Source: Rhodospirillaceae bacterium
GTDB lineage: Bacteria > Pseudomonadota > Alphaproteobacteria > Dongiales > Dongiaceae
Direction of reading: 5' to 3'
Length of the DNA stretch: 64,000 nucleotides
NCBI GenBank assembly: GCA_016712715.1
Contig: JADJQM010000001.1
Span: 758,501-822,500, forward strand
The notes beneath the pieces were generated by a model, which was given only the letters and a program-made list of their open reading frames with translations, ran no database searches and was not told the origin of the DNA. A program made the position numbers and the translations under genes. Shown piece by piece: positions 44,158 to 53,882 of this stretch. Numbering within the stretch: the stretch's first letter is position 1; each line of letters begins with the position of its first letter.

Positions 44158-44642
44158 TGTCAGCCGTTCTTTCCTTCCGCCTGGACGACATCGCTGCCAA
44201 GGCCGAGCTGGCCAGGCTGGAGCATGTCGCTGCAGATCCGCAGCCGATCATGGACGCGATCGGCGCCGGCCTGGTTACCAGTACCCAGATGCGCTTCGAA
44301 CAGGAGCAAGGGCCGGACGGCAATCCATGGCCACGATCAATCCGCGCCATTGCGGAAGGCGGCAGCACGCTCCGCAAGAGCGCCCGGCTTTATCAGTCCA
44401 TCACGCACCGCGCGACCGCGTCGCAGGTCGAAGTCGGCACCAATGTCATCTATGCCGCCGTCCACCAGTTCGGGGCGAAGATCGTCGCCAAGGCAGCAAA
44501 GGGCCTGCGATTCAAGATCGGCGATATGTGGGTCACGAAGCGCAGCGTCACCATCCCGGCGAGACCATTCCTCGGCATCGGCGCGGGCGATCGCGAAATG
44601 ATCGTCGACGTCATCGCCGACGCCTTGAGGGCGGCACAATGA
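44157..44642 (+). CDS. Phage virion morphogenesis protein (Mu gpG-like)
   Basis: 161 residues. VTSTQMRFEQEQGPDGNPWPRSIRAIAEGGSTLRKSARLYQSI and VEVGTNVIYAAVHQFGAKI, then PARPFLGIG, are the classic tail completion/virion morphogenesis motif. In Mu, gpG follows gpF; here it has moved behind the capsid and gp36. It is needed for head-tail joining. Confidence 0.87.
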   Translation: MSAVLSFRLDDIAAKAELARLEHVAADPQPIMDAIGAGLVTSTQMRFEQEQGPDGNPWPRSIRAIAEGGSTLRKSARLYQSITHRATASQVEVGTNVIYAAVHQFGAKIVAKAAKGLRFKIGDMWVTKRSVTIPARPFLGIGAGDREMIVDVIADALRAAQ

Positions 44643-45079
44643 CGATCGAAGTCATCGACGCCACCATGGCCCGGGTGAAATCCCAGGTCGCCGCCCTTCA
44701 AGGCCGCGTTGAAGACGTCGCGGATCTCGCCCTGATGGTCGAGAAAGGCGTCGTGCCGACCCAGACGCCGACCGCGTGGGTGGTGCCGATCGCCGAGGAC
44801 TTCGAGCCGGCGGCCGATATGATCGGCGAGACCCGCCAACGCGGCACCGAAACCGTTGGCATCGTCTTGGTGCACGGCGTCAAAGGCGACGGCAAAGGTG
44901 CCAAGGCGCGCGGCATCCTCGACGCACTCGGCAACGACGTGAAGGTAGCACTCCTCGGTTGGGTGCCTTTCTCCGGCTGCGATCCGATGGAGCTGCGGCG
45001 CGTGCGCCTGGTCGGCATCCAGGCCGGCTGTGTGTTTCTGCAAATCGATGTTTTGACCCGCTGGTATCTGCGCGCCTGA
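44639..45079 (+). CDS. Gp37-like tail terminator protein
   Basis: 146 residues from ATG 44639 (overlap of 4 bp). AWVVPIAEDFEPAADMIGETRQRGTETVGIVLVHGVKGD and VKVALLGWVPFSGCDPMELRRVRLV match gp37-type tail terminators in Mu-like siphophages. It caps the tail tube at the head end. Assignment rests on gene order and pattern. Confidence 0.72.
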   Translation: MTIEVIDATMARVKSQVAALQGRVEDVADLALMVEKGVVPTQTPTAWVVPIAEDFEPAADMIGETRQRGTETVGIVLVHGVKGDGKGAKARGILDALGNDVKVALLGWVPFSGCDPMELRRVRLVGIQAGCVFLQIDVLTRWYLRA

Positions 45080-45107
45080 CGCGCCGCCGGCAACAAGGAG
45101 AGACGAC

Positions 45108-45350
45108 ATGAATGGTCACGGCGGCAGCTTCATCATGCAGGCGGATGGCACGGCGTTGCAGGTCGAGGGTCAGAACATGACCGACGCCGAGCGCGCGACG
45201 GCCCGCGCCAAAGCTGACGACATCATTTCTGAGGCGGCGCGAAAGCAGACCGAGGAGGAAGCCGCGGCCGCTGCGCCGAAGACCGAACCCGCCGGCGACG
45301 GTTCCAACCCGAGCGAAGGCGGCACTCCCGGCCGTCGCCGCCAGAGCTAA
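45108..45350 (+). CDS. Small tail-region protein (gp38-like)
   Basis: 80 residues, Ala/Glu-rich, with low-complexity acidic central part and an Arg end. GGAGAG lies before the ATG. It lies between the tail terminator and tail tube genes, where Mu-like siphophages often have such small proteins. Function unknown. Confidence 0.55.
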   Translation: MNGHGGSFIMQADGTALQVEGQNMTDAERATARAKADDIISEAARKQTEEEAAAAAPKTEPAGDGSNPSEGGTPGRRRQS

Positions 45351-45363
45351 GGAGTAATCTCAC

Positions 45364-46293
45364 ATGGGTTACAAATGGAGAGCTAAAGCCCTCACCTTCA
45401 AGGTCGAGACGGTCTATGGCACGGATTCGGTGCCGACCGGCGTGGCCAATGCGGTGCAGGGTCTCAATGTCGAACTCACCCCGCTCGATGGCGACAGCAT
45501 CAGCCGTGAGATCGAGCTACCCTGGCTGGGTAACAACGGCGATCTGCTGGTCAAGTCGCACGCCACGCTCAGCTTCGACGTCGAAATGACTGGCGCCGGT
45601 GCCGCCGGCACAGCGCCGGCTTATGCGCCGTTGCACCGCGCCTGTGGCTTTGCCGAGACGCTCACCGCTTCGGTGAAAGCCGAATACTCGCCTATCTCGG
45701 CCGCGTTCGAATCGGCGACGATCTATTTCTTCTTCGGCGGCAGCAAGCACGCCCTGCTCGGCGCGCGCGGTTCGGTGCGCGCGTCGATCAATGCCAACGG
45801 CCTCCCGGTCTGGCGCTACATGTTCAAGGGTTTGTTCGTCGCCGTCACCTCGGCGGCGCTCCCGGCCTTGACACTCACGGCCTGGAAGACGCCGGTCACC
45901 GTCAATAAGAACAACACGACGATCTTTTCGATCCACGGCTTCTCGTGCGTCGCCCAGTCGTTCGAACTGGATATGGCCAACCAGATCGAGGGCCGTTTCC
46001 TCATCGGTCAGGAATCGATCGAGCTGGTAGACCGCAAGCCGAGCGGCACCGCTGTCATCGTCAGCCCGGATCTGAGCCTGAAGGACTTCTTCGGCATCGC
46101 CATCAACCGGACGCGCGCCGCGATCTCTGTGAAGCACGGCACGGTGGCCGGCAACATGGTGCAGATCGATGCGCCTGCCGTGGAAATCGGCCGGCCGACC
46201 TACAGCCAGGACCAGGGCGAGATCATGATGAACTTGCCCCTGCTCTTCGCCCCGAGCCTTGGCAACGACGAGGTGAAGATCACCATCACCTAA
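45364..46293 (+). CDS. Tail tube protein
   Basis: 309 residues, mostly beta. AKALTFKVETVYGTDSVPTGVANAVQGLNVELTPLDGD and SHATLSFDVEMTGAG followed by FFFGGSKHALLGARGSVRASINANG are found in the major tail proteins of transposable siphophages. It forms the non-contractile tube. No sheath gene is present, so the virion should have a flexible tail, unlike Mu. Confidence 0.8.
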   Translation: MGYKWRAKALTFKVETVYGTDSVPTGVANAVQGLNVELTPLDGDSISREIELPWLGNNGDLLVKSHATLSFDVEMTGAGAAGTAPAYAPLHRACGFAETLTASVKAEYSPISAAFESATIYFFFGGSKHALLGARGSVRASINANGLPVWRYMFKGLFVAVTSAALPALTLTAWKTPVTVNKNNTTIFSIHGFSCVAQSFELDMANQIEGRFLIGQESIELVDRKPSGTAVIVSPDLSLKDFFGIAINRTRAAISVKHGTVAGNMVQIDAPAVEIGRPTYSQDQGEIMMNLPLLFAPSLGNDEVKITIT

Positions 46294-46419
46294 CGAGGAT
46301 GTCGCCGCTGAAAATGCGGCTACCGCCCGGCGGCTATAGCTGGGCTACCGGCGGAAACTGTCCAGCCGGAGGCCGGTGAAATCCCGGCCAATTCTATTCC
46401 CCCACGCACGGAGATCCCC

Positions 46420-46755
46420 ATGGCTTTCAAACTCGCAACCGAGCGCCGCTTCAAGACGAAGATCCTTATCCGCATGCCGAATGAAAAGGGCACGCACTCC
46501 CAGATCGATTTCTTTGCCATCTTCAAGTCGCTGAAGGTCAGTGACATCAACGCGCTCCGCGCCGCCGGCGAGGACCTGGAACTGCTTAAGCAGGTGTTTG
46601 TCGGCTTCGAGAATGTCGAGAATGAGGACGGGTCGCCAGCAGAGTTCACCGAGGAGGCGCGCGATCGTCTCCTGGATGAGCCGCTGGTCCTGGCGGCGCT
46701 GTCGCAGGCGTATCTCGCCGAAGCGATCAACGGGACGGGTCGGCAAAAAAACTAA
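46420..46755 (+). CDS. Tail assembly chaperone, short form
   Basis: 111 residues, MAFKLATERRFKTKILIRMP... with a helical C-terminal part (LRAAGEDLELLKQVFVGFENVE). Gene position after the tail tube and before the tape measure is that of the G protein in G/GT pairs. It ends RQKN-stop on the slippery run A-AAA-AAC. The 127-bp gap upstream (46294-46419) contains no gene. Confidence 0.78.
   Translation: MAFKLATERRFKTKILIRMPNEKGTHSQIDFFAIFKSLKVSDINALRAAGEDLELLKQVFVGFENVENEDGSPAEFTEEARDRLLDEPLVLAALSQAYLAEAINGTGRQKN
46746..46752 (+). other. Programmed -1 ribosomal frameshift site (A AAA AAC)
   Basis: The heptamer A-AAA-AAC, within a run of seven A, fits X-XXY-YYZ in the frame of the chaperone gene, one codon before its stop. 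A -1 slip continues CTA ATC GAG GCC... with no stop into the frame of 46833-47165. This would give a G-GT fusion of about 248 residues ending at 47165. Inferred from sequence and the universal habit of tail-chaperone genes. Confidence 0.75.
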
Positions 46756-46832
46756 TCGAGGCCGCGCAGGCGATCGCGCGCGGCCCTCGATCAGCAGCGA
46801 CGGCAGGAGACGAGGTCAAAGACGAATTCCGC

Positions 46833-47165
46833 ATGATGGGTGTGGCGGAAGAAGAGATCGAGGCGATGGAAGCCGCCGAAGCGGACAACTCCTTGATCGA
46901 GATCTGGCCGGAGAACTTGGACAGCCTCCGGCTCTTCCTCGGCGTCATGACGCAATGGCGCCGGGATACCTCCAGCGGATTACCGACCGGCCTCGATTAT
47001 GCCGGCGTTCAAGCGGGCCTCAAAATGATGCGACGGCATGTTTCAAAGCGGGCGTTCGAGGATCTTCAGGTCCTCGAATCCGCCTATGTCGCCGAAACCC
47101 GCAAGGTGGCGAAAGCCGACCAGGACCGCCAGGCAGAGATCGCTAGAATGGGTGGGGCGCGCTGA
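46833..47165 (+). CDS. Tail assembly chaperone, frameshift extension (DUF1799-like)
   Basis: 110 residues when counted from ATG 46833, but the frame is open back to 46752 and most likely is expressed as the T part of a -1 frameshift product. VMTQWRRDTSSGLPTGLDYAGVQAGLKMM is the DUF1799 pattern. It overlaps the tape-measure start by one base. The G-GT proteins coat the tape measure during tail-length setting. The separate ATG may be unused. Confidence 0.75.
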   Translation: MMGVAEEEIEAMEAAEADNSLIEIWPENLDSLRLFLGVMTQWRRDTSSGLPTGLDYAGVQAGLKMMRRHVSKRAFEDLQVLESAYVAETRKVAKADQDRQAEIARMGGAR

Positions 47166-50100
47166 TGACTGATATGCGCGCCTCCCTCATCCTGACGGGC
47201 GATAGCAGCGGATTGCGAGCTGCCACCCGCGACGCCAGCGGCGAAGTCCGCCGCCTGTCGGATAGTGCCGAGCGGACGGCCAGCTCCACCAACAAGGCCC
47301 GCGATGCTCTCGGGCGGTTTACCGCCGGGGCGGGGGCGGCCAAGGCCGGTGTTGCGGGTGCTGCGGCCGCTGCCGGTGGTGCCGCCGGACAGTTCGATCG
47401 CTTGACCGGATCCGCCCAGCGTGCCTCGTCCGCCACCGGCAGCATGACCTCGCAATTGCGCAGTCTGGTCGCTGTCGTCGGTGGTGCTCTCGTCGTGCGC
47501 CAGGTTATCCAATGGGCCGACGCCTGGAAACTGACCGAGGGCCGCCTCTCCCTCGTCACCAAGTCCGCCCTCGAGCTGAAGGCCGTCCAGAGCCAGCTCT
47601 TCGATGTGTCGCAGCGCACCGGGCAGGCCTTTGGTGGCACCGCAACCCTTTACACGCGGCTGGCGCAGGCGACGGCCCAGCTCGGCACGAGCCAGCGCCA
47701 GCTCCTCGCCATCACCGAGACCATCAACCAGGCCTTTGTGGTGTCCGGCGCGGGTGCTGCCGAGGCGCAGGCCGCGATCGTGCAGTTGAGCCAGGCGATC
47801 GCCTCGGGCGTCCTGCGCGGCGATGAATTCAATTCCGTCATGGAGCAGGCGCCGCGTCTCTCGCAGGCCCTGTCCGATAGCCTGGGCAAGACCAGAGGCG
47901 AATTGCGCGCCATGGCCGAGCAGGGTCAGCTCACCGTTCAAATGATATTGAAGGCCCTCACCGAGGAAGCTCCGAAGATCGGGCAGGAATTTGCCCGCAT
48001 GCCGCTGACGGTCGGCCGGGCGCTCACCCAACTCGGCAACTCCCTCCAGCGCCTGGTGGGCCTCTCCGACGCTGCCAGCGGCGCCACGACCACCATTGCC
48101 GGTGCCATCTCCGATCTCGCCAAGAAGCTGGCGGAGCCACAGGTCGTCGAGGCCGTGGCCCGTTTTGCCGAGGCGCTGTCCGCCGGCCTCCAGTTGGCGA
48201 TCGACGCCGCCGTGGCCCTTGCCCCACATATCGACACCTTGGCGGCCGCCGTGGCCGGCCTGGTCGCCATCAACATCGGCATCTGGCTGCAGGGTGCCAT
48301 CCTCGGCATGCGTGCCCTGGCGATCGAGAGCCTAGCCTTTGTCGCGACGCCGTTCGGTATGGTTGCCGTGGCGATCGGCCTGGTGGTTGCCGGCGTCAGC
48401 GCCCTGGTGATGGCCAACGCGGAAGCCGCTGCCCAGGAAAAGGCCCTGGCCGACGCGATGAAGGTCACCGATGACGCCCGCCGGCTGTCTTCGGACAAGA
48501 TCAAGGAAATGACCTCGCTGGAGCGCCAGCTCACGGCCGAGAAGCAGCAGCAGGCAATCGCCACCCAACAGCAGGCTCTGGCGGAGCGCCTCCGATATCA
48601 GGATCAGCTCCAGGGCGATCTTGATAAAGAGCGCTCGTATATGTCGCCGCTCTATGACGAGAACGACAAAACGGACCCGGCCAACACTTTCGGCCGCATC
48701 CCGACCCTCAAGAACCAGCTTGCCTCGAATTGGGAGCAGATCGACACGCTGCGGCAGTCGATCCTTGACGCAAAGATCGCGCTTCAAGGGCTGTTGAACG
48801 GCGAAGTAGTTGCCGACGCCGGCGCCGGCAGCGGCAGCTCCGACACAGGGCTGGTCGACAAGATCAAAAAGGCGCGCGCGCAGATCCAGGACCTGGCGCA
48901 GAGCATCGCGGATCTCTCCGCCCAGAAGATCGCGATCGACGGTGGTGGTCTGGAAGGCCTCGACATCACCAAGGATGCGCAGAAGGCGACGGCCATGCTG
49001 CTGGAGTTCGGCCAGGCGGCCAAGCTCGGCACGGACGACCTGGCTGGCCTGGAGCGCGCGGCCGGCGTCACCGTCGAACAGATCGCCGCCTGGCTGGCTG
49101 ATCAGCGCCAGCTCAACAAGGCGATCGACGAAAGCGTCGACCTGCTGACAAAGCAGGCCGAGGCACCCAAGACGTTCGCCAAGTACATCGCGGACCTCGA
49201 ACAGCAGAACGAGGAACTGCGGCTAGAACTTAACGGCCGCAAGGCGCTCATTCCGTTGCTGCGCGCCGAGGTCGAGCTGAAGGAGCAGCTCGGCCGACCG
49301 ATCACCGCCGAAGAGCGCGGCCGCCTTAAGGCGCTGCTGGACGATCAGACGAAGCTCAACGCCGCCATCGATCGCCAGAAGGAGATCACTGACGCCGCCA
49401 AGAAGTCGGCGGAGATGATGCAGGAGCCGTTCAAAAAGGCGCTGCAAGGCAGCCAGCAAGCCTGGTCGGCGATGTTCCGCAAGATCCTCGACGGCAACGT
49501 GAAATCGTTTAAGGATTTCGGCCGCTCGCTCCTCGACGTCTTCAAGCAGCTAGCGGCCGAGATCGCCACGCTGCTGATCTTCCGGCCGATCGTGAGCGGC
49601 GTGCTGAGCAATCTCGGCATGGGCGATCTCAGCAGCCAGCTCGGCCTTGGCAGCGGCAATGGCGGCGCCAGCACCGGCGGTACCGGCGGCGGCATCCTCA
49701 GCGGGAGCCTCAACGGTGGCCAATTGAATACAGGCATCGGGTCGATGTTCTTTGGCAACGCTGGAACGCCGGCGATCGGCGGCCCACGCCCGAGCGCAGG
49801 CGCACCGGCGACGTCGGGTATGTTCGGATCGGGCGGCGCCGGCGGCCTTGGCGGGATGCTCAACAGCCCAGTCGGCGGTGGCATCTTCTCCGGCCTGATG
49901 GCCGGCGCCACGACCTATGCCTCGGGCGGCAGCGCTGGCGAGAGCATCGGCGCGGGAGTCGGCGGCGCGATCGGCGGCATCGCCGGTTCGTATTTCGGTC
50001 CGGTCGGCTCGATGATCGGCGCCACGGTCGGCTCGATGCTGGGCAAATTCGTCGGCGGCATGTTCGGCAAGAAGGAGAAGTGGAAAAAGCAGAAGAGCGT

Positions 50101-52420
50101 TGCGGGTGCCACGCTCGGCTTCAACGATCTGGGCATGCTCGATGTCGACGGCACCTTTGCCTATACCAAGGGCAAGGGCATGAAGGCCGACAACCAGGCT
50201 GGCGGCAAACTCGGCAACGCCATGTCCCACGCCTTCAATGACTTTTTCCTGGATCTTGGTGCCACGTTCGACCCCTCGGCCGAGGCACAGGTCCAGGAGG
50301 TCTATCAGTCGAAGGTGAAGGGCAAGAAGAAGAAGGGTGAAAAACACTACTTCTATGGCAGCTTTGCCGATCAGTATATCGGCACCTCCGAGACCGCCGA
50401 GCAGTTCGTGCCACAGTTCCTCAGCGGGTCGCTTGCCGTGGCCGCCGAGAAGGGCCTGGTCAGCGGCGTCTCCGAGACCATCCTCACCATCTTCAAGAAT
50501 GCCTTCAAGAACAACGACAACATGGGCATTCAGGACGCCGACGAACTCACCAAGATGGTGGATTTCGGCAAGTTCTATGACCGGGTCGACGAGATCCGCA
50601 CGCCGGCGATCGCCGCCGCCAATGCGTTGACCGATTTGAAGAAGGCGCTGGCCTCCGCCAAATCGACGGCCGAGGAATATGGCCTCTCGGTCGAGCATGT
50701 GACTGAGGTCTTCCGGCAGAATTTCGCCGACAGCGTCGATAGCGAGATCCTGCAGATCAAAGACCCGCAAGCCTATGCCATGGCCGAGCTGGAGAAAGAA
50801 TACGAGGCGCGGAAAGCGGTCGCGACCGAGCTGGGCCTCGACCTCGCCAACGTCGAGGAGCTCTATGCGCTGAAGCGCAAGGCAATCGTCGAGGCCGGCC
50901 TCAATGAGATGCAGGATTCCTTCCGGGAGTTCTTCGACGAGCTGACGCTTGGCGATCTCGCCGCCAACACACCAACCCAGAAGCTCAGCCAGGCGCAGGG
51001 CCGCTTTAACGACGTCGTGGCGGCCAACGACAACGCCAATTTTGTCGAGGCCGCCCGCGACTATCTCCAGGTCGCCAAGGGCTATTACGGCGCCACCGAG
51101 GCCTACGCGAAGATCTACGATCAAATTGTTGAGCTGACGCGCAAGCTCGGCAACATTCCCGGCTTCGCCGGCGGTGGCGTCGCCAGTGGCCTTTCATGGG
51201 TGGGCGAGCAAGGTCCGGAGCTGATCAACGCCGGCTCCTCCTCCATGGTCATCAACGCGCGCATGGCCGGACAGCTCGTCAACCGCTACCACACCAATGG
51301 CGACACGATGGTCGCCCATATCAATGACAACGAGGCGAAGATCCTCAAGGCGTTCGGTGGTTCGGGCACTGTCAATCCGATGACCGGCCTGCTGCAATTC
51401 GGCGGCGGCGGTGGCGCCATGAATGGCAAGGACGGCTCTGGTGTCGGCGGCCATACAGGCGGCGGCATGCATGACAGCACGAAGGACGGCGGGCAGGCGA
51501 ACCGCGACAGTGTTGGCGGCGGAATTGGCTCGAACAAGAACGGCCCGACTGATCTCAACAGCATGATGTCGGGCACCGAGAGCCTCGCCAAGGTCAAGGA
51601 AAAGAACAAGCAGGCCGTCAACGATAACGAGGCCTATCGCGACTACGCCGGCGTCGGCGACACGATCCTGGACCAGATCGGCAATTTCTTTGCCGGCCTT
51701 CTCGGCTTTAACGAAATCAATCCTTACGACCAGTCGAAAAATCTCCCCTCATCGAATCCGAACGCGCCTTCAAACACGGGCCAAGCGAGCTGGGGCTTCG
51801 ATCCCGTTGGGGCCATTGTCGGAGCGATCGGCATGGGCCTCGGCTTCCCCGGCCTTGGCCTCATTGCCGACCAGATCAGCAGCGCGCTCGGCCGGCCGTT
51901 TGAAATGAACCTTGGCCCTGATGTGCTGGGCGGTACCGGCGGCTCTATGATGGGCGGCTCTTCCTCCACCGGCAGCGGCGGCGGTACCGGCGGTGGCGTG
52001 GGCGATGGCCACGACGGCGGCAGCGATGGCCTGATCAGTGCCTTGACCGGCGGCAAGGTCAAGCTAACCGGCGATCCGGCGAACGACAACAAGGTCGCGG
52101 CCCTCAACCAGGTCATGACGCAGCTCATGGGCGGCAGCGCCAGCGGCGGCCTGGCGAGTGGCGCAGCCAACACCGAAAACCATCAAGCTGCTGACAGAGA
52201 TCCGGGACGGCCAGGCCGATGGCCTGCAAACGCTCGCCGCCAGCTTCTCGCAGCAACTCGGCAAACTCACCACCGAAACCAGGGCGGCCCGCATTGCCGA
52301 CCAACATGCGACGGCCAACCAATCATGGAGCGGCCGTACCTCGGTCGCTGCGAAGGGGTAATCTATGATCCGCAACAACGTCCAGCAGACCACCAACACC
52401 GCCGGCGGCGGCACCTATAA
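47165..52420 (+). CDS. Tail tape measure protein (C-terminus probably frameshifted)
   Basis: 1751 residues as read. The N-terminal tape-measure domain (LRAATRDASGEVRRLSDSA, LGTSQRQLLAITETINQAFVVSG, EQAPRLSQALSDSLGK) is followed by hydrophobic helices (about 355-410), Gln/Glu coiled coils and long Gly-rich parts. It sets tail length. Near 52160-52180 the expected end, TPKTIKLLTEIRDGQADG to a stop at 52361, is in the next frame, just before the next gene at 52365. As read, the frame instead runs into that gene by 56 bp as an Arg/His-rich tail. One extra base is the likely cause. Confidence 0.88.
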   Translation: MTDMRASLILTGDSSGLRAATRDASGEVRRLSDSAERTASSTNKARDALGRFTAGAGAAKAGVAGAAAAAGGAAGQFDRLTGSAQRASSATGSMTSQLRSLVAVVGGALVVRQVIQWADAWKLTEGRLSLVTKSALELKAVQSQLFDVSQRTGQAFGGTATLYTRLAQATAQLGTSQRQLLAITETINQAFVVSGAGAAEAQAAIVQLSQAIASGVLRGDEFNSVMEQAPRLSQALSDSLGKTRGELRAMAEQGQLTVQMILKALTEEAPKIGQEFARMPLTVGRALTQLGNSLQRLVGLSDAASGATTTIAGAISDLAKKLAEPQVVEAVARFAEALSAGLQLAIDAAVALAPHIDTLAAAVAGLVAINIGIWLQGAILGMRALAIESLAFVATPFGMVAVAIGLVVAGVSALVMANAEAAAQEKALADAMKVTDDARRLSSDKIKEMTSLERQLTAEKQQQAIATQQQALAERLRYQDQLQGDLDKERSYMSPLYDENDKTDPANTFGRIPTLKNQLASNWEQIDTLRQSILDAKIALQGLLNGEVVADAGAGSGSSDTGLVDKIKKARAQIQDLAQSIADLSAQKIAIDGGGLEGLDITKDAQKATAMLLEFGQAAKLGTDDLAGLERAAGVTVEQIAAWLADQRQLNKAIDESVDLLTKQAEAPKTFAKYIADLEQQNEELRLELNGRKALIPLLRAEVELKEQLGRPITAEERGRLKALLDDQTKLNAAIDRQKEITDAAKKSAEMMQEPFKKALQGSQQAWSAMFRKILDGNVKSFKDFGRSLLDVFKQLAAEIATLLIFRPIVSGVLSNLGMGDLSSQLGLGSGNGGASTGGTGGGILSGSLNGGQLNTGIGSMFFGNAGTPAIGGPRPSAGAPATSGMFGSGGAGGLGGMLNSPVGGGIFSGLMAGATTYASGGSAGESIGAGVGGAIGGIAGSYFGPVGSMIGATVGSMLGKFVGGMFGKKEKWKKQKSVAGATLGFNDLGMLDVDGTFAYTKGKGMKADNQAGGKLGNAMSHAFNDFFLDLGATFDPSAEAQVQEVYQSKVKGKKKKGEKHYFYGSFADQYIGTSETAEQFVPQFLSGSLAVAAEKGLVSGVSETILTIFKNAFKNNDNMGIQDADELTKMVDFGKFYDRVDEIRTPAIAAANALTDLKKALASAKSTAEEYGLSVEHVTEVFRQNFADSVDSEILQIKDPQAYAMAELEKEYEARKAVATELGLDLANVEELYALKRKAIVEAGLNEMQDSFREFFDELTLGDLAANTPTQKLSQAQGRFNDVVAANDNANFVEAARDYLQVAKGYYGATEAYAKIYDQIVELTRKLGNIPGFAGGGVASGLSWVGEQGPELINAGSSSMVINARMAGQLVNRYHTNGDTMVAHINDNEAKILKAFGGSGTVNPMTGLLQFGGGGGAMNGKDGSGVGGHTGGGMHDSTKDGGQANRDSVGGGIGSNKNGPTDLNSMMSGTESLAKVKEKNKQAVNDNEAYRDYAGVGDTILDQIGNFFAGLLGFNEINPYDQSKNLPSSNPNAPSNTGQASWGFDPVGAIVGAIGMGLGFPGLGLIADQISSALGRPFEMNLGPDVLGGTGGSMMGGSSSTGSGGGTGGGVGDGHDGGSDGLISALTGGKVKLTGDPANDNKVAALNQVMTQLMGGSASGGLASGAANTENHQAADRDPGRPGRWPANARRQLLAATRQTHHRNQGGPHCRPTCDGQPIMERPYLGRCEGVIYDPQQRPADHQHRRRRHL

Positions 52421-53879
52421 CCTCAGTGGCACCGTGACCTCCAAGGGCGTGGTGCCCTTCGCCTCGGTCTGCGTGAGCGGCAAGAAGTATCGCTACAAGG
52501 TCGAGATGCAGAACGGGACGGTCTTCGAAGTCAATGAAGGCACCTTCACGGCTGGCGGACCGTCGACCCTGAGCCGCGATCGCCTGATCCAATCGTCGAC
52601 CGGCAGCCCGATCGCCTGGCCGGACGCCTCCGACAAGATCGTCAGCCTGGTGGCGGTCGCCGAGGACTTCGGGCCGGAAGGTGAGCGCCACCGCTACATC
52701 ATCGCCGGCGGCACGGCGGCCGCCTATACCGGCGCCACGGACGTCGCCTCGACCGTGCTGGTTGGTGGCATGCGTGTCCATGTGAAGATCCCACTCACCA
52801 ACAGCGGCGCCTGCACCTACAATCATAATTCGCTCGGCGCCAAGGCGATCAAGAAACGCGGGGTTACGCTCGACCCGGAACCCGGCGAGCTGCCGCAGGA
52901 TTTCATCGCCGAGCTGGTCTACGAAGCGACGGCCGATGTCTGGCAGGTCGAGAATCCGTGCGTAATGGGATCACTCGGCGTCAAGGTCGTCTCGGCCGCC
53001 GCTTATGCCTTCCTTGCTTCCGACGTCGGCAAACTGATCGTATTCACCAATGCTGCCGGCTGCGCAGTCACCCTCTCGCAGGCAACCGGCGCCTTTGCAT
53101 CGCCCTGGTGGACGGAATGCCAGAACGCCGGCGCCGGCAGCGTCGTGATTACGCCTGCGACTTCGACGATCGACGGCGCGGCCACATTGACGATCGCGCC
53201 GAATTCCGGCGCCGAGATCCGCAGCGATGGCGCCAACTATCGGACGCGCCGTGACGCCGGCGGCGCCTTTTCACTCCCGGTCACTACCAAGGCGGTCACC
53301 TATGCGATGGTCGTCGCCGACAAGGGCACCGAGATCAACTTCACGACTGCCGGCGTCACCTTCAATCTTCTTGCTGCCGCCACGGCCGGGAACGGCGGCA
53401 CAATCGGTGTGCGGAACTCTGCGGCGTCTGGTGACGTTACAATCGATCCCAACGGCGCCGAGACGCTGGACGGCCTTACCACGCGCCTGCTACGCCCCGG
53501 CAATTTCGTGCTTTTGCGCAGCGACGGGATCAACTGGCGGACGCTCACCGGCTTCTATTCATTCGAGAGCGCCGAGCAGACGCTGGCACTCTCGACGGTG
53601 TTCACCGTCGCGCACGGCCTCGGCGAACAGCCGAACTGCTATCAAGCTGTCTTCCGGTGCAAAACCGCCGATTTAAATTGGGCCGTTGGCGATGAGATCG
53701 ATTACGGGGCGGTCCAATGGACCTACGGTGGGGCCCTCCAGGCGGATGCCACCAACATGCGGGGTAGCATCAATCAGACTTACTATCCGAACATCACCAA
53801 TCGAACCAGCGGCGCGGGCACCACCTTGACGGCGGCAAACTGGAAGCTCGTATTTCGCGCCAAGTGCATCAAGGGGTAA
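52365..53879 (+). CDS. Tail fibre/receptor-binding-like protein
   Basis: 504 residues, beta-rich and Gly/Ala/Thr-rich with repeated ..VVITPATSTIDGAATLTIAP.. and ..GDVTIDPNGAETLDGLTTR.. units typical of fibre or spike shafts. The ATG at 52365 lies 3 bp after the natural end of the tape measure gene. It is followed by a small fibre-assembly-like gene. Host receptor is unknown. An early N-terminal domain (NLSGTVTSKGVVPFASVCVSGKKYRY) probably anchors to the tail tip. Confidence 0.7.
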   Translation: MIRNNVQQTTNTAGGGTYNLSGTVTSKGVVPFASVCVSGKKYRYKVEMQNGTVFEVNEGTFTAGGPSTLSRDRLIQSSTGSPIAWPDASDKIVSLVAVAEDFGPEGERHRYIIAGGTAAAYTGATDVASTVLVGGMRVHVKIPLTNSGACTYNHNSLGAKAIKKRGVTLDPEPGELPQDFIAELVYEATADVWQVENPCVMGSLGVKVVSAAAYAFLASDVGKLIVFTNAAGCAVTLSQATGAFASPWWTECQNAGAGSVVITPATSTIDGAATLTIAPNSGAEIRSDGANYRTRRDAGGAFSLPVTTKAVTYAMVVADKGTEINFTTAGVTFNLLAAATAGNGGTIGVRNSAASGDVTIDPNGAETLDGLTTRLLRPGNFVLLRSDGINWRTLTGFYSFESAEQTLALSTVFTVAHGLGEQPNCYQAVFRCKTADLNWAVGDEIDYGAVQWTYGGALQADATNMRGSINQTYYPNITNRTSGAGTTLTAANWKLVFRAKCIKG

Positions 53880-53882
53880 GCC

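Noticed and set aside
49550..51124. A 524-codon minus-strand ORF inside the tape measure
   Set aside because: Antisense shadow of tape-measure coding sequence; the plus frame has family motifs and correct operon spacing.
49620..52060. Gly/Ser-rich repetitive stretches as a CRISPR or tandem repeat
   Set aside because: They are irregular low-complexity coding sequence of the tape measure with no constant repeat or spacer unit; no CRISPR array was seen in the window.
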